The translations under genes were made by a program, and so were the position numbers. A model generated the notes under the pieces. It saw only the letters and a program-made list of their open reading frames with translations. It made no database searches and had not been told where the DNA came from. From Leptospira kobayashii (GTDB taxonomy: Bacteria; Spirochaetota; Leptospiria; Leptospirales; Leptospiraceae), in contig NZ_AP025029.1 of NCBI RefSeq assembly GCF_003114835.2, positions 1 to 64,000 on the forward strand: a stretch of DNA of 64,000 nt. The letters run 5' to 3'. Numbering within the stretch: the first letter of the stretch is position 1; each line of letters opens with the position of its first letter. This document shows, piece by piece, positions 44,214-53,179 of this stretch.

Positions 44214-46871
44214 TTAGAACCTAACTTCCATTCCGAGGTTTATAATCGGCAGATATACAATGCGCCCCCTGGGATCTTCCGATTGCACATAAGGAGAGTT
44301 TACCGTGTCATAAACAGGCGCAGGATTCACTCCTCTTTCATAGGCCTTTAGGTTATCAAAATTCTGCCCTGATTGATTTCTCCTTCCGTAGAAATTCACA
44401 AATTCAAGATAAACATTGATATAACCCCAACTGTAATTGTCGAATTTATCGATTCTTAAATCAAATTGATGAAAAGGAGCATACGCGTCACTATTGTATG
44501 CTTTTGAATATTCCGGAATGTACAAATTCGCCCCGAAAGTGGCCGCTTGGTTCAATCGATTTGCACCTGTAATAGGAGTAAAAGGAGAACCGGAAAAATA
44601 ACGATACCTTCCTCCAATCTGCCATTCCGGATTGAACTTATACCCGAACACAATGTTCAGAATATGAGATCTATGCAAATCATAGAGTTCCATCCTATCG
44701 TTATTGAAAATAAATTCGGTTGTATTATTATCATAGTAGTTAAGATAATTTGTTCCGATCTTTGTTTGAGCAAGAATCGTCCTTTGACTATTTTCGAGCG
44801 TCCTATCTCTTTGTTCATCGGATGATAAACGAGCTTGGTTATTGTTCCGCTTAGTAAGTGAGTTCGTATAAGAGACCCAACCGAAAGCTCCCGATTCTTC
44901 TCTAGGATCTTTTGTCTTTTTCACAAAAAACTCCACTCCCTCGGAGAATCCGTAACCCGAATTTGAGTAATTTAAATTACGCGGTGTTAAAGGAGAATTG
45001 ATCGCGTTCGAAGGGTCGCGCACAAAAAGACGTAGATCATTATTGAGAGAATAAGGATCGGTCGCATAAGAATCCGCGACAATTATATTCTGAAATATAT
45101 TATGAAATGCTTCTAGTTTTAAGCTCCACCCTTTTGGCAGCTCTTGGGTAATCCCTATGGAGTTATGCTCTGATCTCTCCATAAATAAATTCGGATTGCC
45201 TGCACGTTTGGAAAGTTGTTCTACGGAAACGGGCGAATTATAATGAATACCATGTCCGGCCAAAATCGAAGTTTTTGTCGACTCAAACACATAACCACCG
45301 CTAATCCTTGGTGAAAGATTTACCTCTCCGCTGCCACTATAGGAATCAACTCTTCCTCCAGGTGTCAATCGAAAGCCATGCCATTTCCCCTGGAATTCGG
45401 CAAACCCTGCAACTTCATGGTAACGAATCCTATCTCCGTCTATAATGGATCGGAACTGCGGACTTGAATTGATTAGATTGTCAAAAATTTGACTGAACAA
45501 TCGATTAGTCGATGTTATATTTTCGCCTTTCAGGTTTGTTTCTTTGGAGCGAAATTGCAATCCTCCTTCAAACTTCACATAATCTTCAAGAACATCCAAT
45601 TCCAAACGTTCTTCCGCAAAAGTAAGATAATCACTGGTTCTATTTTGGAGTCCGAAAATATTTTCCGCTGTAGCCGGATTCGTTATTCTTAACTCAAAGA
45701 ATTCGCGAAACTCGGTTCTCGAATAGGACAATGTATTTCTGAAACTTTTTCCCTTCCAAATATGGCGAATCCCGTCCGTTCGAAACAATCGATCAAGTCC
45801 CGTCGGTGGCCTCGGATCGGCGCCATCTCTTTCATAACTTGCCTGCTGTTTTGTATATGCCTGTCTATCCCGTCCTCCGAAGGTTTGGATTGACAATCTT
45901 TGTTCGTTACTGATATCCCAAATCATTTTCCATTGAAAATCATGATATTCTGCAAACTTAGCATCTTGAGGGATCGCGTCGGGATAAGTTCTCAATAAAA
46001 CAAAATTCGGATAATTTTTTCTACCGGAAGTAATCATGGATAAAGAGGGAGATAACTTTGTCTGATTATAAGCATCTGTAAGAAAAAAATTCATATTAAC
46101 AACCGTTTTATTCTGCTCTACCCGATCGGTCCCTTCAACCGAGATGATACCGCCAGTCGCAAAACCGTATTTAGATGGAAATGCCCCCGTATAAACATCA
46201 AAAGACCGGATTAAATTATTATTCAATACGGAAGACTGATTGCCTAAATGAAAAGGATACGACAACGGAAATCCGTCGAAAAAATACTGATTCTGTCTTG
46301 TGCCACCGCCTCTTAAAGAAAGATCTCCTCTTTCACTATTCGAATAAGGAACCCCTGATACTGCATTCGCACCCACATTGGTAAAAGCGGTAGGAAGTAC
46401 TCCTACCGGAACTCCGATTACGACACCCGGGATAGTTTGGAGTGCTTTTAGGGAATCTCCTGCAACTCCCGGAATCCGTTTGATCTCGTCCTGTTGCAAA
46501 CCGTATCTGGAAAGAGGAGTTTTGTCCCTTTCCCCACTAACAATGATTCCACCAGATTCCTGATCCCGAATGGAAACTAGAATAACCTGGCCCGAATATC
46601 TGATTTCCTTTGTAGAAGTCTCAATCCGATCACCTGCAACAATTTTAATTTCATAATAACCCGGACCGGGAAATAAAAGTACCGCAGTTCCTTCCGCATC
46701 CGTGATCCCGCTGGCTTTTGCATATTTTGCGACTACCGTTGCATTTGCAACCGGACGTCCAGAAGAAGATCGAACCAGATGAAATTTTACATCTATCTGT
46801 TTTTCCGCATGAATTTCTTTAAAGCCGAAAAAGACAAACAACAAAGTAAGAATGAGTTCGCTCTTTTTCAT
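44214..46871 (-). CDS. TonB-dependent outer-membrane receptor with carboxypeptidase-regulatory-like N-domain
   Basis: An 885-residue barrel importer. The signal peptide is KKSELILTLLFVFFGFKEIHA. Residues ~25-110 form a carboxypeptidase-regulatory-like domain (RPVANATVVAKYAKASGITDAEGTAVL). A plug follows (RIPGVAGDSLKALQTIPGVVIG; SLRGGGTRQNQYFFDG; GAFPSKYGFATGGIISVEG), then a 22-strand-type barrel ending in INLGMEVRF. No TonB-box is obvious. The ligand is not readable from sequence. It follows the HxxxH-protein gene by 11 bp and precedes the Cys-rich lipoprotein. ATG 46871 starts the signal; the upstream extension would overlap the previous gene. Confidence 0.92.
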   Translation of the reverse strand: MKKSELILTLLFVFFGFKEIHAEKQIDVKFHLVRSSSGRPVANATVVAKYAKASGITDAEGTAVLLFPGPGYYEIKIVAGDRIETSTKEIRYSGQVILVSIRDQESGGIIVSGERDKTPLSRYGLQQDEIKRIPGVAGDSLKALQTIPGVVIGVPVGVLPTAFTNVGANAVSGVPYSNSERGDLSLRGGGTRQNQYFFDGFPLSYPFHLGNQSSVLNNNLIRSFDVYTGAFPSKYGFATGGIISVEGTDRVEQNKTVVNMNFFLTDAYNQTKLSPSLSMITSGRKNYPNFVLLRTYPDAIPQDAKFAEYHDFQWKMIWDISNEQRLSIQTFGGRDRQAYTKQQASYERDGADPRPPTGLDRLFRTDGIRHIWKGKSFRNTLSYSRTEFREFFELRITNPATAENIFGLQNRTSDYLTFAEERLELDVLEDYVKFEGGLQFRSKETNLKGENITSTNRLFSQIFDNLINSSPQFRSIIDGDRIRYHEVAGFAEFQGKWHGFRLTPGGRVDSYSGSGEVNLSPRISGGYVFESTKTSILAGHGIHYNSPVSVEQLSKRAGNPNLFMERSEHNSIGITQELPKGWSLKLEAFHNIFQNIIVADSYATDPYSLNNDLRLFVRDPSNAINSPLTPRNLNYSNSGYGFSEGVEFFVKKTKDPREESGAFGWVSYTNSLTKRNNNQARLSSDEQRDRTLENSQRTILAQTKIGTNYLNYYDNNTTEFIFNNDRMELYDLHRSHILNIVFGYKFNPEWQIGGRYRYFSGSPFTPITGANRLNQAATFGANLYIPEYSKAYNSDAYAPFHQFDLRIDKFDNYSWGYINVYLEFVNFYGRRNQSGQNFDNLKAYERGVNPAPVYDTVNSPYVQSEDPRGRIVYLPIINLGMEVRF

Positions 46872-46882
46872 GCTGTATATTA

Positions 46883-47569
46883 CTAACGCAAGATAGCTCT
46901 CAGATACAAGCGCAAATGTGCCGGATGGGAATTCATATCGGAAATACAATATTCGAATTTAGAACGAAAAACTTCGTCTCGTTTAGTTCTCTCTTCGTAA
47001 ATGGAATAATCGGATAACACTTCCTTGAAAAAAACAACCTGACCTTCATGTTCATACTCTTCGCGAAAAAACATAAAAGCGTGAGCTAAATCATGCAAAA
47101 CATGTTCCCAGGCATCCCGAACGTCTTCTATCATCTCCCCTTGCATGGCTCTATCCCAATCGATAGTAACAAACCGGTAACCCTCCGCTTGAGAAGTCAG
47201 CATCTCATAAGAAGAAGGAAGTCTATCTATCAAACGTAAGTCCCAATTCCCCAGATTCCAATTTAGTAAAGTTTGTCTGACCGTATCCGGCATGCCGTAA
47301 AACCGAACCTCGGTAAGAAAAGAATTCAAGTCCGATCTATCAGGCAGCGGTCTTCCTGTTTTTAAAAAAGAAAGTCTTCCTTTTCGTTCTTCCATGTACA
47401 TCAGAACAAACCGTATCAAGAGCTCCGAATGAGGAGACGTACGATTTTCAAATGCAGCACGAAGACTTTCTAATTTCTCTTTTAAACGGAAAGCTTCCTT
47501 CGGCAAGTCCTCTCTGGGAACAAGCATCTTACGAAAACTTCCATAAGGTTTTCCATCACGAACAGGCAT
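46883..47569 (-). CDS. unknown conserved soluble protein with HDLAHA and HExG-like motifs
   Basis: A 228-residue cytoplasmic protein without signal or membrane segments. A histidine/acid cluster (HVLHDLAHAFMFFREEYEHEGQ, ~165-186) looks like a metal-binding site of a hydrolase or oxygenase type, but I cannot name a family. The rest is helical, Arg/Glu-rich and ends in LRLYLRAILR. It is placed between the chemoreceptor (9 bp) and the TonB-dependent receptor (11 bp) on the same strand, so it is probably in one operon with them. The start could be ATG 47569 or ATG 47527. Confidence 0.7.
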   Translation of the reverse strand: MPVRDGKPYGSFRKMLVPREDLPKEAFRLKEKLESLRAAFENRTSPHSELLIRFVLMYMEERKGRLSFLKTGRPLPDRSDLNSFLTEVRFYGMPDTVRQTLLNWNLGNWDLRLIDRLPSSYEMLTSQAEGYRFVTIDWDRAMQGEMIEDVRDAWEHVLHDLAHAFMFFREEYEHEGQVVFFKEVLSDYSIYEERTKRDEVFRSKFEYCISDMNSHPAHLRLYLRAILR

Positions 47570-47578
47570 TCGGCAAAC

Positions 47579-49147
47579 TCAATCCTCTGCTAGGTTATTT
47601 GCCTGTTTTTCCAATTTATGAATATTTTCACGGATGATATCGGCATTTTTAACAACTTCAGCGACACTCGCTTCCATATTTGCAACAACACCTAACATTT
47701 CATCTTTGTCGTTGGAAAGCAATTTGGCCTCTTCCGCGATTCTTTTCGAAAGTTCACTGATGTTTGTGAGAGAACTTAACATTTCCAAATTGGTATTTTT
47801 CTGAATCTCAATCTTATCCTTTAGGTTGGAAAGAACGGATGATAATTCATGGTATCCTTTTTGGAGCTCACTGGATTGATTTCTGGACTTTAATGCTAGT
47901 TCAACGCCTTCTTGGATGAATTTGTTGGATTTCTGAATGATGTTTTTGATTTTTGTGGCGTTCTCATTGGAATTGTCCGCAAGTTTGGCAACCTCTTGTG
48001 CAACAACCGCAAACCCGCGACCATGTTCCCCGGCTCTTGCGGCTTCAATGGAAGCGTTCAATGCAAGCAAATTCGTACGATCGGCGATTTCAGCCATGAT
48101 TTGATTCACTTCACTGACTTGCTTTTGAGATTCGCTGACGGACACCAACCTTTGGTCCAAATCCCTTACGGATTCCGACAAGGAGTCACCTAAGATTCTG
48201 AAATCACTCATCTTATTAAATAAAGTGGAACAAGAATCACTAACAGAGATTAAATTTGCTTTTAAGGAATCCGAATTTGCATTTGCAGTTTTAATCTGGT
48301 CGTCTTGGTTGTTTATATTTCCAACGGAGGTTTGAATGCTATCGGAAAAAGACAACATAAGCTCGGACATTTCCTTGATACTCAATGCCTGATTTGAAAT
48401 TTGAGTGTTAAAATTCTGAACGACATTATTGATAACGGAAACCGATCCTGCAAGCATCTCGCCGACGGATTTCAGAATGGTATTTTTATTTTCCATCGTC
48501 ACTCTTTGGCGATTCGATTCATGGGTTTTTACATCAGCTTCTTCCCTCATACGATTTAATAAATCCAGAACAGTGCCTGCCAAATAACCAAATGCGATTA
48601 GAAATAGAATTTTGAATATTTCGTTCGAAATAGCAACTGTTCCCTTCATACTTTGTACTCCGATCGCTTCCTTAAATTCAACGCCTAAAGAAAAACTAAT
48701 CGAAAGTAAAGCAACCAGGCAAAGCGCGGAATAATATGTACAAGCTAGTAGAGTTTTTCTGGAGAATAAAAAAGCGGAGTAAGTTATATAGAAATAATAA
48801 AGAGCGTACAAAGTAGGAGACTTGATCAAATCCGCAGCACTATCTCTCCCACTGTAGAGTCCGGAAGCTGTCACCGCAAATAAAACGGAGATATCTAAAA
48901 ACAAAAATATACGAGGAAAAATTTTATTCAGTTTTCCTTTATTGAACAAGGAAGCCTGAATGGATCCGTAAATAAACATGGCAGTAATTCCAACCGAATA
49001 ACTGATATTTTGTAAGGCGGTAGCCGTCTGATAAGATCCGATCACTGCAATTATATAGAAAGATGCAAGTGAAAACCGTACGCGATTTACATAAACCGGG
49101 CCGAGTAACGACCAATCTTTTATCTTCTGTTTTTGTTTTTCTTTCAT
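47579..49147 (-). CDS. methyl-accepting chemotaxis protein without periplasmic sensor domain
   Basis: A 522-residue chemoreceptor. Residues ~20-205 contain about six transmembrane helices with short loops and no sizeable periplasmic domain, so the signal is probably sensed in or at the membrane. The long cytoplasmic coiled coil carries the conserved hairpin tip [31 protein letters not shown] that contacts CheA and CheW. No obvious methylation heptads can be assigned with certainty. The ATG at 49147 is used; a TTG nine nt upstream is in frame. It heads the run of reverse-strand genes that includes the TonB-dependent receptor. Confidence 0.9.
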   Translation of the reverse strand: MKEKQKQKIKDWSLLGPVYVNRVRFSLASFYIIAVIGSYQTATALQNISYSVGITAMFIYGSIQASLFNKGKLNKIFPRIFLFLDISVLFAVTASGLYSGRDSAADLIKSPTLYALYYFYITYSAFLFSRKTLLACTYYSALCLVALLSISFSLGVEFKEAIGVQSMKGTVAISNEIFKILFLIAFGYLAGTVLDLLNRMREEADVKTHESNRQRVTMENKNTILKSVGEMLAGSVSVINNVVQNFNTQISNQALSIKEMSELMLSFSDSIQTSVGNINNQDDQIKTANANSDSLKANLISVSDSCSTLFNKMSDFRILGDSLSESVRDLDQRLVSVSESQKQVSEVNQIMAEIADRTNLLALNASIEAARAGEHGRGFAVVAQEVAKLADNSNENATKIKNIIQKSNKFIQEGVELALKSRNQSSELQKGYHELSSVLSNLKDKIEIQKNTNLEMLSSLTNISELSKRIAEEAKLLSNDKDEMLGVVANMEASVAEVVKNADIIRENIHKLEKQANNLAED

Positions 49148-49295
49148 TATTGGCAAAGCTGTCTCTAAGAGTAATCCATCGTATCACAGTAAGAAGTCAA
49201 TTTATTAATTGTTCAAATTCAAATCAAAACTTAACATCCGCTAACCTTAATTCGAATCAAATGCAGAATTTCCGAAATAAATTTTAATGAATTAC

Positions 49296-49323
49296 TTGAC
49301 AAAATTTAGTTAAATATTAAATT
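49296..49323 (+). promoter_or_regulatory. sigma70-type promoter of the pirin gene
   Basis: TTGACA (49296-49301), a 16-bp spacer and TAAATT (49318-49323), in AT-rich DNA. The predicted start of transcription near 49330 lies just at or after the ATG at 49329, which favours the second ATG at 49356 as the translation start. The upstream 140 bp of the gap hold nothing I can assign. Confidence 0.55.
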
Positions 49324-49355
49324 ATTTAATGTCTAACTATTTGAGGACAAAAAAT

Positions 49356-50063
49356 ATGAAAAAAGTATTACATTTAGGAAAAGAAAGGGGGCATGCTAAC
49401 TTTGGCTGGCTGGACAGCCATCATTCCTTCAGCTTTGGAAACTACTTCCACCCGGAAAAAATCCAATTCGGAGCTTTGCGTGTCCTAAATGACGATTCCG
49501 TAGAGGCCGGCATGGGGTTCGGAACCCACCCTCATGACAATATGGAGATTATCTCTATCCCTCTTTCCGGGGAATTGGCCCATAAGGATAGTACGGGGAC
49601 AAACGGAGTCATCCAAACAGGTGAAGTTCAAATCATGTCCGCAGGAAGCGGGATCCGACATTCAGAGTTCAATCATAGTCTGAAGGATAAGGTAAATTTT
49701 TTACAAATATGGATTCTTCCGAAAGAAAGAAACATTTCTCCCCGTTATGAACAAAAGGCATTTGCCAAAGAAGGAAAATTAAACTCCTTTCAAACGGTTG
49801 TTTCCCCGAATGAGCCTAATGCTGTTTGGATCAACCAAGATGCGTATTTCTCACTCTCGCTTCTGGAAGAAGGCAAAGAGTTGGATTACAAATTGAAAAA
49901 TCCGAATCACGGACTTTATGTTTTTCTGATCAACGGAAAACTCAATGCAGAAGACCAACCTTTGGAAAGAAGGGATGCAGTGGGAATCTGGGAGACAGAG
50001 CAAGTTCACTTCAAAGCGGAAAAAGAAAGCGAGTTCTTAGTGATAGAAGTTCCCATGAACTAA
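49356..50063 (+). CDS. pirin-family protein (quercetinase/YhhW-like bicupin)
   Basis: A 235-residue cytoplasmic bicupin. The metal ligands of pirin are in place: the two His of FGTHPHDNMEI, and His plus Glu in GSGIRHSEFNH. Further landmarks are the opening HFG-type WLDSHHSFSFGNYF and VNFLQIWILPKE. Family members such as YhhW act as quercetin dioxygenases or bind regulators; the natural substrate is uncertain. ATG 49356 has GAGG upstream and fits the promoter position; an ATG at 49329 is in frame but probably too early. Followed by family 1 repeat copy B. Confidence 0.92.
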   Translation: MKKVLHLGKERGHANFGWLDSHHSFSFGNYFHPEKIQFGALRVLNDDSVEAGMGFGTHPHDNMEIISIPLSGELAHKDSTGTNGVIQTGEVQIMSAGSGIRHSEFNHSLKDKVNFLQIWILPKERNISPRYEQKAFAKEGKLNSFQTVVSPNEPNAVWINQDAYFSLSLLEEGKELDYKLKNPNHGLYVFLINGKLNAEDQPLERRDAVGIWETEQVHFKAEKESEFLVIEVPMN

Positions 50064-50077
50064 GAAACTCTCAAGAT

Positions 50078-50240
50078 ACATAATTAAACCGCGCGGGAAT
50101 CATTAAAGCCCCCACCCTGAATCGGGTTGGGGGGTGTGGCTCGTGGGCTCGCAAAACAACCCCTATCGCATCCCGCTCATTCCCTCCATCTTCATTCGCA
50201 TCTTAAAAAAATTTTCTTAACAAAAGTTCGCCTTTTTGCC
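50078..50240. repeat. intergenic repeat, family 1, copy B
   Basis: The counterpart of 43377-43537, with the same order of blocks over about 160 bp and long identical stretches (GGGTTGGGGGGTGTGGCTCG and the following bases, and the AAGTTCGCCTTTTTGCC tail at 50224-50240). It begins 15 bp after the pirin stop. Its tail forms one arm of the terminator at 50226-50256. Confidence 0.85.
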
Positions 50241-50256
50241 AAAACAAAAGGCGAAC
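50226..50256 (-). terminator. terminator of the Omp85 operon, built from a repeat tail
   Basis: Perfect 11-bp arms GTTCGCCTTTT (50226-50236) and AAAAGGCGAAC (50246-50256) around a 9-nt loop. It lies right beyond the Omp85-type gene stop (50259). One arm is the conserved end of repeat copy B; the other arm is unique to this site. Confidence 0.7.
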
Positions 50257-50258
50257 CT

Positions 50259-51719
50259 TTAAAACGTATGACCCATATCCAAATAAAAAAGAGAATCTTC
50301 CTTTGAAAAAGCCATATCCATCAATATAACAGTTGCTTGGTCCCAAATGATGCGCATACCCATACCTCGTGAATGTTTGTAACCTTGCGTAGAGATTTCA
50401 CGCATTCTATCCCAAACTTGACCTATATCATAAAAAGGCACAAGGCTCACTTGAAAATTCTGGTCCCATAATTCAAAACTGGCAAATCTCCACCTAAGTT
50501 CGAAATTATAAAATCCCATAACAGGCCCGTAAAATCTTTCCTGTCTGTAACCTCTAAGAGTATTCTGACCACCTAAGGCTCCCATAGGACCGTCAATCGA
50601 GTATAAATATCTATATTCAAAAAAAGGTACATTACCATCGATTCTTGTCAAAGCAACACGTTGGGCGATCACCAACTCTTCAAAGTAATGTGGGAAAGGT
50701 TGCCAAAAATTCTTGGCTTGCACCATATGCCTTAGATAGGAAAAATCGGAACCTATCATCCTTTCCGCCCGATTAAAATTATACTCAATCAACCATCCGC
50801 TATCCGGGTCCGGTTCATAATCACGAGTATCATACGCAATTCCTCCCCGAAGATAATTTAGATTTCCACCTTTTTCTCCGATTAATTTCCCTCGACTGGC
50901 ATCTCTGGAAATATCGGAAATATCTTCCTGAACGGGAACATCCACCCCAAAATAAGGATCTTTCGCCTTCGTCCATTCACCATCATAACGCCTAACTATG
51001 TTTTTAGAGAATTCAGCCCCGCCCCAAAGCCTGAATATTTTATGTATCGTCTTATCTAAAAAAAATTGCGCGTACGTAGTCTCAAAACGATACTCATTTT
51101 TTCTTTGTGTAGAAACAGCTTCCCGACCTACTCCTTTGGACGTATAATAAGAATTAGCCGATTCAAAGTCTGTATAACTCGCATTCCGATGCATCTCTCC
51201 GTCCGGTTGGTTCCTGTCGGAATATTTTAACGGTGCAAGAGAAGAACTACCCAAGCCGAAGTATTGATTGTGTAAATTGGTATCGTGACCGACAAAAGTC
51301 TTCAAACGATAAGGGGAATCTAAAAAATAAGGAGCATCCAAGGATACAAAGTAATTCTGAGTGCCTCGCGTACTATTATAAGCACCGGTAGAAATCGAAT
51401 ACTCGTAAGGTGTGTATTGAAAAGAAGGAGAATCCTTTTTGCCGTTATAAAAAAGATTGGCGATCAGCCCCCCTCCTTTTCCGGAAACGGCATCATTTCC
51501 AATTAAAGGAAGGCCTGTCGCATACCAGCCTTCTCTTTTACCTGCAAGTTCCTTTGCATCCAGTTTCTTAAAGTCGCCGATCCAAGATGGGATCGGTTCT
51601 TGGATTTTAGGTTTATCTTGCGGTTTATCCAAGTCCTGGGTTTGAGCAAAAAGGCCGACACTGAGGAAATAATATATTGATAAGATCAGGCAAGGCTTAA
51701 GCAATTTGAATCTTTGCAA
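50259..51719 (-). CDS. Omp85/BamA-type surface-antigen barrel protein
   Basis: A 486-residue outer-membrane protein. The signal peptide is KPCLILSIYYFLSVGLFAQ. The Omp85-family C-terminal landmarks are present: GGIAYDTRDYEPDPDSGWLIEY, the lid-loop-lock type motif GGQNTLRGYRQERFYG, and a terminal YLDMGHTF with final Phe. No POTRA domains are present, since only about 50 residues precede the barrel, so this is a single-barrel member rather than BamA itself. Its start lies 20 bp after the pyk stop, in the same operon. Confidence 0.88.
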   Translation of the reverse strand: MQRFKLLKPCLILSIYYFLSVGLFAQTQDLDKPQDKPKIQEPIPSWIGDFKKLDAKELAGKREGWYATGLPLIGNDAVSGKGGGLIANLFYNGKKDSPSFQYTPYEYSISTGAYNSTRGTQNYFVSLDAPYFLDSPYRLKTFVGHDTNLHNQYFGLGSSSLAPLKYSDRNQPDGEMHRNASYTDFESANSYYTSKGVGREAVSTQRKNEYRFETTYAQFFLDKTIHKIFRLWGGAEFSKNIVRRYDGEWTKAKDPYFGVDVPVQEDISDISRDASRGKLIGEKGGNLNYLRGGIAYDTRDYEPDPDSGWLIEYNFNRAERMIGSDFSYLRHMVQAKNFWQPFPHYFEELVIAQRVALTRIDGNVPFFEYRYLYSIDGPMGALGGQNTLRGYRQERFYGPVMGFYNFELRWRFASFELWDQNFQVSLVPFYDIGQVWDRMREISTQGYKHSRGMGMRIIWDQATVILMDMAFSKEDSLFYLDMGHTF

Positions 51720-51739
51720 AAGACTATACCTTCACGTAT

Positions 51740-53173
51740 TTATTTGGCTTCGCGAACTTGAATGGTTTCTACCCTATCTTCCCCGGCAATGATATCGGAG
51801 AGAATGACAACTTTTTCACCGGGTCTTAGAAAACCGTTATTCTCCAAAGTTTGGATAGCAAGTTTAATCGTTTTTTCCGGATCAGATGAAAAATCCACCC
51901 GATAAGGAATTACTCCACGAGTCATCCAAAGCTTCCGGCGAACAGATGTCATATTGGTAAATGCATGAATAATGGAATGTTTCGGGTGAAAGGAAGCGAC
52001 GTTATTTGCGGTAATCCCTCTTCTAGTAATCACGATAATCGCAGGCGATTGTAAAGAATCGGCAAGATTGGATGCTGATTTTGCCATTTCTTCTTTTTTG
52101 TCTTTAGGCTTTCTGTTTGCCGCCATACCTAAGTTAATCGAAGCTTCCATCCTACGGGCGATCTTATCCATCATCTCGACACAGCGAATAGGATATTTTC
52201 CGACTGCAGATTCTCCGGATAACATAATCGCATCCGCTTCTTCATAAACTGCATTGGCAACATCAGTCACTTCCGCCCGGGTAGGAGAAGGGTTTTGAAT
52301 CATAGATTCAAGTAAGTGGGTGGCAACAATCACTCGTTTACCCTCTTCCTGGCAACGTTTGATGATCCTTCTTTGAACGATCGGTAGTTCTTCGATCTCA
52401 ATTTCAACACCCAAATCTCCGCGAGCAACCATGATCCCGTCGGATTCGCGGATGATCTCATCCAAATTACGAAGTCCTTCCTGATCTTCTATCTTGGATA
52501 TAATCTGCGCGTGATGATTTTTTTCTTCGATAATTCCGCGAAGTTGTCTTACGTCTTCGGGAGAACGTACGAAAGATAAAGCTACAAAATCGATATCTTC
52601 TTCCAATCCGAATAGAATATCTTTCAAATCCTTCGGAGTAATGGAAGGTAGGTTTACCCGAATCCCAGGCAGGTTGATATGTTTACGGGAACCCAACTTC
52701 CCGCCATCTAACACAGTACAAACGAGTTCGTTTTCTCTAATTTCCTGGACTGCTAAATTGATAAGTCCGTTATCAACCGTAACCTTATCCCCTACCTTCA
52801 AATCCTTTACAATATCCCGGTAATTTACAAATACACTTTGTGCCTCCGCTTCCATTCCGGGAATGATATGAAATGTAAAAGTTTCACCGACTTTCAAATG
52901 TAAGTCGTTTTTTACATCTCCTGTTCGGATCTCAGGCCCTTGCGTATCCAATAATATGGAAATAGGATGTTTGTGTAGTTCGTCTTTATTGAGAGATTTA
53001 ATGGTACGAATGACTTTTCTATGACCTTCAATATCCCCATGAGACATGTTGATTCTTGCGATATTCATTCCTGCTTCGGCAAGTTGGCGAATCACATCTT
53101 TTGAAGAAGAAGCGGGACCGATCGTACATATGATTTTTGTTTTTCTAGCTCTGAGATTTTCTATTGCGGGCAT
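51740..53173 (-). CDS. pyk: pyruvate kinase
   Basis: Catalyses phosphoenolpyruvate + ADP to pyruvate + ATP, the last step of glycolysis. At 477 aa it has the usual single-chain length. Landmarks are [30 protein letters not shown], the active site [20 protein letters not shown], and [31 protein letters not shown]. The C-terminal domain ends without the extra PEP-utiliser domain of Bacillus enzymes. It is co-transcribed with the 656-aa gene (6-bp gap upstream) and the Omp85 gene. Confidence 0.97.
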   Translation of the reverse strand: MPAIENLRARKTKIICTIGPASSSKDVIRQLAEAGMNIARINMSHGDIEGHRKVIRTIKSLNKDELHKHPISILLDTQGPEIRTGDVKNDLHLKVGETFTFHIIPGMEAEAQSVFVNYRDIVKDLKVGDKVTVDNGLINLAVQEIRENELVCTVLDGGKLGSRKHINLPGIRVNLPSITPKDLKDILFGLEEDIDFVALSFVRSPEDVRQLRGIIEEKNHHAQIISKIEDQEGLRNLDEIIRESDGIMVARGDLGVEIEIEELPIVQRRIIKRCQEEGKRVIVATHLLESMIQNPSPTRAEVTDVANAVYEEADAIMLSGESAVGKYPIRCVEMMDKIARRMEASINLGMAANRKPKDKKEEMAKSASNLADSLQSPAIIVITRRGITANNVASFHPKHSIIHAFTNMTSVRRKLWMTRGVIPYRVDFSSDPEKTIKLAIQTLENNGFLRPGEKVVILSDIIAGEDRVETIQVREAK

Positions 53174-53179
53174 TTTTTG

